A DNA stretch of 6,899 nt from contig DASUBV010000385.1 of assembly GCA_035763085.1 (NCBI GenBank), positions 1 to 6,899 on the forward strand, in the 5' to 3' direction. Positions 1 to 5,700 of the stretch are shown in pieces. The position numbers and the translations under genes were made by a program. The stretch is from DASUBV01 sp035763085. Lineage in GTDB: Bacteria; Actinomycetota; Actinomycetes; Streptosporangiales; Streptosporangiaceae. Each line of letters starts with the position of its first letter. Positions within the stretch are counted from its first letter, which is position 1. Under the pieces are notes generated by a model. The model ran no database searches. It saw only the letters and a list, made by a program, of their open reading frames with translations, and was not told the DNA's origin.

Positions 1-1
1 G

Positions 2-34
2 TGTCCACGGCCGTTCAAGATGACGATGTAGGCG
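2..34 (+). repeat. Left terminal inverted repeat of the outer element
   Basis: This stretch matches the reverse complement of 6867-6899 at 26 of 33 positions and begins TGTCCACGG against TGTGCACGG at the other end. The terminal TGT is typical of Mu/Tn7/Tn552-type ends. The part from position 12 to 30 resembles the 19-base unit repeated at the right end and is probably a transposase-binding site. Confidence 0.8.
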
Positions 35-132
35 CAGGTTTGCGTCACTGACGTTGCGGATGTGGTGAGGGCGGTCCTTCGGGGTTGTCCTTTTTCGTGT
101 GCGTCGGCACGGTGAGCACGTCGGACAGCGGA
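35..132 (+). promoter_or_regulatory. Leader between left end and first hairpin; promoter expected but not clear
   Basis: This non-coding stretch precedes the first gene of the outer element and must hold its promoter if the element carries one. It contains an interrupted palindrome, CGTCA-C-TGACG (43-53). A weak second copy of the end-repeat pattern (CGTT, then GATG four bases later) lies at 52-70. A TTGTCC hexamer at 85-90 could serve as a -35 box, but no convincing -10 box follows at normal spacing. I see no RNA gene or small ORF here. Confidence 0.3.
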
Positions 133-175
133 CGGCCCTCCCGTGTCTTCGTTTGGCAGCGAGACGGGAGGGCCG
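133..175 (+). promoter_or_regulatory. Stem-loop covering the start region of the first gene
   Basis: The arms CGGCCCTCCCGT (133-144) and ACGGGAGGGCCG (164-175) are perfect 12-base reverse complements around a 19-base loop. The 3' arm contains GGGAGGG (166-172), a good Shine-Dalgarno sequence for the in-frame GTG at 179. A folded transcript would hide it. The upstream in-frame GTG (143) lies inside the 5' arm. The structure could down-regulate translation, or block transcripts entering from the flanking chromosome, as protective hairpins do in several insertion sequences. There is no T-run, so it is not a classical intrinsic terminator. Confidence 0.6.
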
Positions 176-196
176 CGGGTGACGCGCGGAGGCGTC

Positions 197-814
197 GTGC
201 TCACGGTAAACGGTGACAGGGATGTAGTCGAGCGGCAGCTGGCGGCCGGGGAGCTTTCGTGCCCGTCGTGCGGCGGGGCGCTCGGGGGGTGGGGGAGCTC
301 GGTGACGCGGCCGGTCCGGCAGCTGGTCGGGCCGGACGAGCTGGTGACGCCGCGGCGGTCGCGGTGCCGGCGCTGCGGGGCGACGCACGTGCTGCTGCCT
401 GCGCGGTTGCTGTGCCGGCGGGCCGATGCGGGGGCGGTGGTCGGGCGGGCGGCGGAGGAGAAGGCGGCCGGGGCGGGGCACCGGAAGATCGCGGAAGGGC
501 TCGGCCGCCCGGCCTCGACGGTGCGGGGCTGGCTGCGGGCGCTGGCACGGAACGCGGGCCGGGTGCGGGAGCTGTTCACGTCGCTGGCGGCGTCGCTGGT
601 GACCGATCCGCCGCTGCCGGCGCCGGGAGGGTCGCCGCTGGCGGACGCGGTCGCGGCGGTCGCTGCTGCTGCCGCCGCCGCGGCGCTGGTGCCGGGCACG
701 GTCGCGGCGGCGCGGTGGGAGCTGGCGTCAGCGGTGACGTGCGGGCTGCTGCTGGCCCCGTCATGGCCGTCGCGCCTGGCAACGCGAGCCGGCGTCTGGG
801 CGGCGGCACGCTGA
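197..814 (+). CDS. Zinc-ribbon / helix-turn-helix accessory protein (DUF6431-like)
   Basis: This is probably a DNA-binding accessory protein of the outer transposon. Counting from GTG 197 (205 aa), two CxxC pairs (C22/C25 in CPSCGG and C57/C60 in CRRCGA) form a zinc ribbon. A helix-turn-helix follows at about 95-116 (HRKIAEGLGRPASTVRGWL). The C-terminal third is a long Ala-rich, probably helical region. In-frame GTG starts exist at 143, 179 and 197. I chose 197 because GGAGG (188-192) precedes it and because MLTVxxD... fits how I remember such proteins beginning, though 179 has the better-spaced GGGAGGG, which lies in a hairpin arm. The gene comes first, 56 nt before the transposase gene and in the same direction. 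The DUF6431 label is from memory. Its role is unproven and could be autoregulation of the operon or binding of the transposon ends. Confidence 0.75.
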   Translation: MLTVNGDRDVVERQLAAGELSCPSCGGALGGWGSSVTRPVRQLVGPDELVTPRRSRCRRCGATHVLLPARLLCRRADAGAVVGRAAEEKAAGAGHRKIAEGLGRPASTVRGWLRALARNAGRVRELFTSLAASLVTDPPLPAPGGSPLADAVAAVAAAAAAAALVPGTVAAARWELASAVTCGLLLAPSWPSRLATRAGVWAAAR

Positions 815-821
815 GCCGGAA

Positions 822-860
822 TCCTCGGTGACGCCTGGTTCACGGCGTTTTCACCGAGGA
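822..860 (+). promoter_or_regulatory. Stem-loop abutting the transposase ribosome-binding site
   Basis: TCCTCGGTGA (822-831) and TCACCGAGGA (851-860) are perfect 10-base reverse complements. Inside them CGCC (832-835) pairs with GGCG (844-847), leaving a TTT bulge (848-850) and an 8-base loop. The 3' arm ends in GAGGA and runs directly into AGGAGAG (861-867), the ribosome-binding site 5 nt before ATG 871. A folded leader would mask part of the purine-rich site. With no T-run after the stem, translational control or protection from read-through transcription is more likely than termination. Confidence 0.6.
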
Positions 861-1632
861 AGGAGAGCCCATGTCCGGGGCTGAGGAGGAACGGAAGAGG
901 GCGGCGCGCGCCGAGCAGGTCGCGCTGTTCCGCTACCAGCTGATCAGGGAGGCCGCCGACCCGGCGCTGAGCACGCGGCAGCGCGGCCGGATGGTCCGCG
1001 AGATCGTGTCGGGGGCGCACGAGGGGCCGTTCGGGGAGCCGGTGACGTTGTCGCGCTCCACCGTTGACCGGTGGATCCGCGCCTGGCGGGAGGGCGGGTT
1101 CTCCGCGCTGGTCCCCCCGGCCCGGCAGGTGATGCTCCGCACCGACGCGGAGGTGCTCCAGATGGCGGCCGGGCTGAAGCGGGAGAACCCGGCCCGGACC
1201 GCGGCGCAGGTCCGCCGGATCGTGTGCAAGGCGTGCGGCTGGTCGCCGTCGGTGCGGACGCTGCAGCGGCACTTCGGGCGGCTGGAGTTGCGCGCCCGGC
1301 CGGACGGCTCACCGCCCGCCGTGTTCGGCCGGTTCGAGTGCGCGGCGCCGAACGAGATGTGGACCGGGGACGCGCTGCACGGCCCGCAGGTCGCGGGCCG
1401 GAAGGCCTACCTGTTCTGCTTCCTCGACGACCACTCGCGGGCGGTGATGGCCGCCCGCTGGGGCTACTTCGAGGACTCGGTCCGGCTGGCCGCCGCGCTG
1501 CGCCCGGCGCTGGCCGCCCGCGGCGTCCCTGCCCGGCTCTACGTTGATAACGGGTCGGCGTTCTGCGACGCGGCGCTGAAGCGGGCCGCGGCCCGGCTGG
1601 GGATCAAGATCACTCACAGCGCGCCCGGACGA

Positions 1633-1638
1633 CCCCTC
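1633..1638 (+). other. Left core (coupling) hexamer CCCCTC
   Basis: These six bases lie between the interrupted gene and the left 13-bp repeat. They differ from the right-hand hexamer CCTGAA (5098-5103). Only CCTGAA restores the conserved GRPEGRGKIE coding sequence when placed after 1632. CCCCTC is therefore best read as the core brought along from the element's previous site, as in Tn554 and Tn916-type recombination. Confidence 0.6.
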
Positions 1639-1651
1639 TTAACCGGCCAAC
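1639..1651 (+). repeat. Left 13-bp inverted repeat of the Tn554-like element
   Basis: TTAACCGGCCAAC is the exact reverse complement of 5085-5097. The match ends at exactly 13 bases on both sides (1638 and 1652 do not pair with 5098 and 5084). It is probably the recombinase-binding arm next to the crossover core. Confidence 0.85.
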
Positions 1652-1696
1652 CCTAGCCATCGGAGAGGACGCGACACGTCGGTGAGCTGCGGATAC

Positions 1697-1727
1697 TTGA
1701 TTTGAGGCGGAACAGGTGGCGTAACGT
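1697..1727 (+). promoter_or_regulatory. Possible promoter for a leaderless tnpA transcript
   Basis: TAACGT (1722-1727) fits the TAnnnT -10 pattern and ends 8 nt before ATG 1736, and TTGATT (1697-1702) is a possible -35 box at a long 19-nt spacing. No Shine-Dalgarno sequence stands at normal distance before the ATG. A start of transcription at or near the A of the ATG would give a leaderless mRNA, which is common in actinobacteria. The hexamers are weak, so this is tentative. Confidence 0.3.
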
Positions 1728-1735
1728 TCGTCGCC

Positions 1736-2824
1736 ATGAGTAACGACTTGCCGTCGATCCGTGCCGCCGAGGTCCGTGCCGGGCGCTGGGAGCTGACGGG
1801 CGCGGGCGGGCTGACGCTGGCCAACGACTACCTGGGCTACGTGGCCGACCGCGGGTACTCGCCCCGGACGGTCCGGGCCTACGCGTTCGACCTGCTGCAC
1901 TTCGCCCGCTGGCTCGCCGGGGATGGCACGAGCCTGGAGGCCGTGACCGCGGACGTGCTGCTGCGCTACCTGGCGGCGAACCGCACCGAGCGGCGTGGCG
2001 GGCTGCCCGCGACCGTGATCCCGCTGGCCCGCGGCAGCGCATCCGGGTTCGCCCCGGCCACGATCAACCGGCGGATGGCGGCGATCTCCGGCCTGTTCGG
2101 CTTCCGGTCGATGCGCGACCCGGACGCGGCGAACCCCGTGCCTGCGGGTGCGGCGGCGCGGCGGACCGCTCGGGGCGAGCGCAGCGGCCTGCTCGGTCAC
2201 CTGGGCCGGCCGAAGCCGCGGTCAAAGCTGCGGGTCCGCGAGCCGCGGCGGCTGCCGCGCGGCCTGGACCGCGCCGAGGTGGCCGCGCTGCTGGGCAGCT
2301 TCCGCACCGACCGGGACCGGGCGATCGCCGGGCTGATGCTGCTGTCCGGTCTGCGCTCAGCGGAAGTACTCGGGCTGCGGGTCGCCGACGTCGACATCGC
2401 ACGGGGCTGGGTGCGGGTGACCGGCAAGGGCGACAAGGAACGCCGGGTGCCGCTCGACCCCGACGTCGCCGGGCTGATCCAGTCCTACCTGCTCGCCGGC
2501 CGGCCTGAAACCGCGTCCGGTGTGCTGTTCGTCGCGGCGAAGGGCCCGCATCGCGGGCAGCCGCTGACCCCGGCCGGGCTGCGCCGGGTATTCCGCTACC
2601 ACCGGGAGATCTCCGGGGTGGCGGCCGGGCACCCGCACGCGCTGCGGCACACCTTCGGCACCGCCCTGGCCGAGGCCGGCACCGACCTGGCCGTCCTGCA
2701 GGCGCTGATGGGGCATGATCACGTCGATTCGTCGGCCGCCTACATTCACCTCGCGCCAGCGCACGTGCGCGCCGCCTACGATGCTGCCCGGGCCCGGCAG
2801 CGCGCGATTCAGGCTGGTCGCTGA
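1736..2824 (+). CDS. tnpA: Tyrosine recombinase, Tn554 TnpA-like
   Basis: A 362-aa phage-integrase-family protein, close in length to Tn554 TnpA (361 aa). An N-terminal SAM-like DNA-binding domain spans about 27-125 (LANDYLGYVADRGYSPRTVRAY...). The catalytic domain spans about 172-350 and contains every active-site residue: R207 (SGLRSAEVL), K231 (TGKGDKERRVP), H301/R304 (HALRHTFGT), H327 (LMGHDH) and the nucleophile Y336 (SSAAYIHL). It should cut and rejoin strands at the 13-bp end repeats and at the target. ATG 1736 lacks a clear ribosome-binding site and may be read from a leaderless mRNA. Its stop codon shares one base with the tnpB start, so the two are probably translationally coupled. 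The protein looks intact and functional. Confidence 0.92.
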   Translation: MSNDLPSIRAAEVRAGRWELTGAGGLTLANDYLGYVADRGYSPRTVRAYAFDLLHFARWLAGDGTSLEAVTADVLLRYLAANRTERRGGLPATVIPLARGSASGFAPATINRRMAAISGLFGFRSMRDPDAANPVPAGAAARRTARGERSGLLGHLGRPKPRSKLRVREPRRLPRGLDRAEVAALLGSFRTDRDRAIAGLMLLSGLRSAEVLGLRVADVDIARGWVRVTGKGDKERRVPLDPDVAGLIQSYLLAGRPETASGVLFVAAKGPHRGQPLTPAGLRRVFRYHREISGVAAGHPHALRHTFGTALAEAGTDLAVLQALMGHDHVDSSAAYIHLAPAHVRAAYDAARARQRAIQAGR

Positions 2825-4743
2825 TGCCTCCCGTGAAGACGGCGGTGCCTGGGCAGGCCGCCGGGGTTTACGCGGCATACATGAGCTGGCTCGCGGCTCG
2901 CGGTGTCGGCAATCACACCTTCGAGAGCGGGGCGCGCTGCTTCCTGGCCCGCTGGCCCGACCCGCAGGCGTGGGCGGGCCTGCCGCTTGAGCAGCGGCTG
3001 GCCGGCACCCGGCCCCACCTGCAGCCGCTGCTGAATTTCCTGATGCTGCACCGGCACCTGCGGCCTGGTTACGACTACCTGCTGGAGCGGAAGCTGACCG
3101 CGATCTTGCGGGAGGCGCAGGCCAGTCCGCTCAGCCCGGACCTGGCCCGGTTCACCGCCGCGGCCGAGGCGCTCGGCTACGCGCAGCGGACCCGCACCGG
3201 GATGGCATCCCAGATCGCGGTCCGCATGCTGATCCAGACCGGCCGGGGACTCGGCGAGCTGGCCGACGATGACTTCACCGCGTTCGGGCAAGCGGTCACC
3301 GAACGAGAGGAACGCCTGGGCTGCGACCTGGGCCACTACCACCGATCGCTCTACGCATCCCGCGCAGTCGCCTACCACCTCGGCGCGCCCGCCGAGCCGG
3401 CCCCGAAACGGTCCACGCCGGGCCGGTGGAGCTGGGAAATGCACTTGTCCGGGGTCCCCGGCCAGGTCCGCAAGCCGATGACCGCCTACCTGGAGCGGCT
3501 GCAAGGGACCCTGGCCCGGTCCAGCGTGCAGGGAACCGCCTCCGAGCTCGCGCACTTCGGCCGGTTCCTCGCCCGGTGCGACCCGGGCCTGGCCTCGCTC
3601 GCGGAGCTGGACCGGCAGCAGCACATCGAGCCCTACCTGAACGAGGTCGCCGCCGCGGTCAACCACCGCACCGGGACGCCGATCGCCGCCTCCACCGCCA
3701 AGCAGCGGATCCAGTCCGTCGGGTCGTTCCTGGACGCCATCGCCGAGTGGGGCTGGCCCGAGGCCCCGGGCCGTCGGCTCATCTTCCCCCGCGACGCGCC
3801 GAAGCTGCCGCACCCGCTGCCCCGCTACCTTCCCCCGGACCGGGAACGCGCGCTGCTGGCGGCGCTGGAGAGCTCCCCGAACCGGCTCCGCGCCGACGCG
3901 CTGCTCCTCCTGCGCGCCACCGGCATGCGCATCGGCGAGCTCACCATGCTCGAGCTCGACTGCCTGCACGAGGTTCCCGGACAGGGCGCCTGGCTGAAAG
4001 TCCCGCTCGGGAAGCTGCTCACCGAGCGGATGGTGCCGATCGACGAGGAGACCGTCGAGATCATCGACCGGATCACTGAATACCGCTCCCCGGGCCGGCC
4101 GCTGCGGCACCCGCGCACCGGCAAGCTCGCCGACTTCCTGCTCACCCACCAGGGACGGCGGGTCTCCGCCGACAGCATCCGCGAGGAACTGCACCGCGCC
4201 GCCGCCGAAGCCGGCCTGGACGGCGTAGTGCCCCACATGCTCAGGCACACATACGCCACCGCCCTGGTCAACGCCGGCTGCTCGCTGCAGGCCCTGATGG
4301 CACTGCTCGGGCACGTGTCCGCTGAAATGAGCCTGCGCTACGGCCGGCTGTTCGACGCGACCGTCCGCGACGAGTACCAGCGGGCACTGACCCAGGCCAA
4401 GGCCCAGCTCGGCCCAGTGCTGCCCGCCGACCGGACCCAGCTCCCCGTTGCCGCCATCACCAGCGGGAACTGGCGCGACGCGCCGCTGCTCAAATCCCGC
4501 CTGGCCGGCGGCTACTGCCTGCGGGCCGCCGCCCAGGGCCCCTGCGCCTACGCCAACATCTGCGAGCACTGCCCCAACTTCCGCAACGACGCCAGCTTCC
4601 TGCCCATCCTGCAACTCCAGCGTGCTGACACCGAGGCCCTCGCCGCTGACGCGGCGGCCCGCGGCTGGAGCGACGAGGCCGCCCGCCACCGCCGTCTCCT
4701 CGAACGGCTCGACACGCTCATCAGCCAGGCCGATGCCAGCTGA
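2824..4743 (+). CDS. tnpB: Large tyrosine recombinase, Tn554 TnpB-like
   Basis: A 639-aa protein matching Tn554 TnpB in size (630 aa) and position. The first ~200 residues are an N-terminal extension not found in ordinary integrases. A SAM-like core-binding domain follows at about 217-312, then the catalytic domain at about 335-515 with R369 (TGMRIGEL), K397 (LGKLLTERMVP), H471/R474 (HMLRHTYAT), H497 (LLGHVS) and Y506 (SLRYGRL). All key residues are present. After the catalytic domain a Cys cluster, C565-x8-C574-x5-C580-x2-C583, probably binds zinc. A helical tail ends the protein. ATG 2824 overlaps the tnpA stop by one base. It most likely works with TnpA as a heteromeric recombinase in which both proteins supply tyrosines; this is inferred from the family. 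Confidence 0.92.
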   Translation: MPPVKTAVPGQAAGVYAAYMSWLAARGVGNHTFESGARCFLARWPDPQAWAGLPLEQRLAGTRPHLQPLLNFLMLHRHLRPGYDYLLERKLTAILREAQASPLSPDLARFTAAAEALGYAQRTRTGMASQIAVRMLIQTGRGLGELADDDFTAFGQAVTEREERLGCDLGHYHRSLYASRAVAYHLGAPAEPAPKRSTPGRWSWEMHLSGVPGQVRKPMTAYLERLQGTLARSSVQGTASELAHFGRFLARCDPGLASLAELDRQQHIEPYLNEVAAAVNHRTGTPIAASTAKQRIQSVGSFLDAIAEWGWPEAPGRRLIFPRDAPKLPHPLPRYLPPDRERALLAALESSPNRLRADALLLLRATGMRIGELTMLELDCLHEVPGQGAWLKVPLGKLLTERMVPIDEETVEIIDRITEYRSPGRPLRHPRTGKLADFLLTHQGRRVSADSIREELHRAAAEAGLDGVVPHMLRHTYATALVNAGCSLQALMALLGHVSAEMSLRYGRLFDATVRDEYQRALTQAKAQLGPVLPADRTQLPVAAITSGNWRDAPLLKSRLAGGYCLRAAAQGPCAYANICEHCPNFRNDASFLPILQLQRADTEALAADAAARGWSDEAARHRRLLERLDTLISQADAS

Positions 4744-5044
4744 CAACGAGCGCATCGCCCGCACGGAAACGGCCTGCGCCGAGCTGTCCGCGGCCGGAGA
4801 GCCCGTGACGTTCGCAGAGGTCGCGACCCGCACCCAGATCAGCCGGACCACCCTCTACCGCCGCCCGGACCTGCGCGCCGTCATCGAAGAACACCGCTCC
4901 CGGGGCCAGAACGCCAGCACGCTGACCGGACTCGCCGTCCAGATCGAGCAGATGCGCCGCAGCCTCGAAGCCGTCGCCGCCAAAGTCCGGCACCACGAAG
5001 AGACCATCCGCCGCCTCGAACGCGCACGCCGAACCGGGCAGTAA
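4733..5044 (+). CDS. tnpC: Small HTH/coiled-coil protein, Tn554 TnpC-like (DUF6262 type)
   Basis: A 103-aa protein in the position of Tn554 TnpC (125 aa), which is reported to influence transposition efficiency or orientation rather than being strictly required. Residues 25-48 form a helix-turn-helix (VTFAEVATRTQISRTTLYRR), followed by a charged helix at about 64-100 rich in Leu, Ile, Arg and Glu that should form a coiled coil. It is thus a likely DNA-binding dimer and accessory factor for TnpA and TnpB. ATG 4733 was chosen because the HTH-containing homology begins just after it and it overlaps the tnpB stop by 11 nt, as in a compact operon. The longer reading frame upstream runs inside tnpB and is not credible as protein. 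The DUF6262 label is from memory. Confidence 0.85.
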   Translation: MPADNERIARTETACAELSAAGEPVTFAEVATRTQISRTTLYRRPDLRAVIEEHRSRGQNASTLTGLAVQIEQMRRSLEAVAAKVRHHEETIRRLERARRTGQ

Positions 5045-5063
5045 CCGCCAGCTCCATGCAGGG

Positions 5064-5072
5064 TTATCCACA
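5064..5072 (+). promoter_or_regulatory. DnaA-box consensus near the right end of the Tn554-like element
   Basis: TTATCCACA is an exact match to the classical DnaA box and lies 12 nt inside the right 13-bp repeat, in the 40-nt gap between tnpC and the end. It is a single site, so it is not an origin. It may be chance, or a host-factor site affecting recombination at this end. Confidence 0.35.
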
Positions 5073-5084
5073 GGAGAAACCGAA

Positions 5085-5097
5085 GTTGGCCGGTTAA
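5085..5097 (+). repeat. Right 13-bp inverted repeat of the Tn554-like element
   Basis: GTTGGCCGGTTAA is the exact reverse complement of 1639-1651. It is followed outward by CCTGAA and then by the resumed transposase reading frame. In a circular excised form the two repeats would face each other across a 6-base core. Confidence 0.85.
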
Positions 5098-5103
5098 CCT
5101 GAA
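5098..5103 (+). other. Right core hexamer CCTGAA, probable native target core
   Basis: These six bases encode Pro255-Glu256 of the interrupted transposase when joined to 1632, giving the GRPEGRGKIE context expected before the catalytic Glu. They therefore probably belong to the original target and form the counterpart of CCCCTC at the left junction. Confidence 0.6.
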
Positions 5104-5700
5104 GGGCGCGGTAAAATCGAACGTTTTTTCAGGACGGTGCGAGAGGAGTTCCTGGTCGAGGTCGGCGACGGGTCGCGGGTGCGGGGCCTAGCGGAGCTGA
5201 ACGGGCTGTTCACCGCCTGGTGCGAGAGCGTCTACCATGCCCGGCCGCACTCGGAGACCGGGCAGCCGCCGCTGGAGCGGTGGCTGGCCGGGGCGCCGTT
5301 CCCGGTCCCGGAGCCCGCGGCGCTGCGCGAGGCGTTCCTGTGGTCCGAGCGCCGGCTGGTCCGCAAGGACGCGACGTTCAGCCTGTTCGGCGGCCTCTAC
5401 CAGGCCGGCGACCTGTCCCTGGCCGGGCGGAAGGTCGAGTGCGTGTTCGACCCATTCGACCTGTCGCTGATCGAGGTCCGCTGGAACGGGGCCCCGCACG
5501 GGCTGGCGGTCCCGCAGCGGATCGGCCGGCATTCGCACCCGAAGGCGAAGCCCGAGCAGCCGGGCACCCCGCCGCCGCCGACCGGGATCGACTACCTCGC
5601 CCTGATCAGGGCCGAGCACGAGCAGGCCGCCCGGGACCGGATCCGCTACGACGCCCTCGCCGGCGGCGGGGACCAGGACGAGGCGGAGGGCGGCCGGTGA
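5098..5700 (+). pseudogene. D,D-35-E transposase of the outer element, C-terminal fragment (codons 255-454)
   Basis: This is the 3' part of the interrupted transposase, in frame with 871-1632 once 1633-5097 is removed (total 454 aa). It opens with PEGRGKIERFFR, whose E262 is the catalytic glutamate, 35 residues after D226. The end of the catalytic domain (YHARPHSETGQPPLERW, about 300-316) follows, then a Mu-type beta-barrel domain at about 338-395. A Pro-rich linker (404-416) leads to a charged C-terminal helix (about 418-438). A stop (TAA 5095-5097) directly upstream blocks read-in. GTG 5137 (codon 268) is an internal start, but it has no good ribosome-binding site and lacks E262. The fragment is therefore a disrupted gene piece rather than an independent protein. 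Its coding quality is unchanged, suggesting a recent insertion. Confidence 0.88.

Larger units (their letters stand above)
871..1656 (+). pseudogene. D,D-35-E transposase of the outer element, N-terminal fragment (codons 1-254 plus foreign tail)
   Basis: This is the 5' part of an rve-type (Mu/TnsB/TniA-like) transposase gene. ATG 871 follows AGGAGAG. The fragment shows a helix-turn-helix at about 60-80 (STVDRWIRAWREGG), a second HTH-like segment at about 106-135, and the start of an RNase H-fold catalytic domain. D167 (WTGD) and D226 (YVDNGS) are the first two catalytic aspartates. Homology stops after R254 (nt 1632). The last seven codons (255-261, PLLTGQP then TAG) are core and end DNA of the inserted Tn554-like element. 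The catalytic Glu and C-terminal domain lie 3.5 kb downstream at 5098-5700. Truncated after D226, the product cannot be catalytically active. It retains both HTH segments, so it might still bind transposon ends and act as an inhibitor (inference). Confidence 0.9.
1633..5097 (+). mobile_element. Tn554-like element with tnpA-tnpB-tnpC and no passenger gene
   Basis: The 3,465-bp insertion is defined by the break and exact in-frame resumption of the surrounding transposase gene (R254 at 1632, P255 at 5098). Perfect 13-bp inverted repeats lie at 1639-1651 and 5085-5097. Three tightly overlapping genes match Tn554 in order, type and approximate size (Tn554 TnpA 361, TnpB 630 and TnpC 125 residues). 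Tn554 is known to insert site-specifically, without duplicating its target, and to carry a short variable core at its ends; the same pattern is seen here. All the space between the ends is taken by tnpABC and short flanks, with no resistance or other cargo gene. The right boundary could be shifted a few bases because both cores begin with CC. Confidence 0.9.

Noticed and set aside
1..10. DnaA-like sequence TGTCCACGG at the left end
   Set aside because: It mismatches the consensus, and its match to the right terminal repeat explains it as part of the transposon end.
4448..4732. Upstream extension of the tnpC frame
   Set aside because: The extension is Pro/Ala/Thr/Arg-rich sequence inside the conserved Cys-cluster part of tnpB. 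The HTH domain and family length fit a start at 4733.
2809..4851. Long open frame on the minus strand (680 codons)
   Set aside because: It lies antisense to tnpB, whose recombinase motifs are complete. Its composition (Gly, Val, Gln and Arg runs) is what the complement of GC-rich coding DNA gives.
5045..5097. Terminator after tnpC
   Set aside because: No stem longer than about 4 bp was found here, so tnpABC transcripts may run on into the outer element's downstream genes.
1633..5103. Target-site duplication flanking the inner element
   Set aside because: The hexamers CCCCTC and CCTGAA share only their first two bases. Tyrosine recombinases do not make duplications, so CC is best treated as chance or core overlap.
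5137..5700. Independent gene starting at GTG 5137
   Set aside because: There is no convincing ribosome-binding site, the homology extends upstream through E262 to 5098, and the frame joins exactly to the 871-1632 fragment. It is the other half of a split gene.
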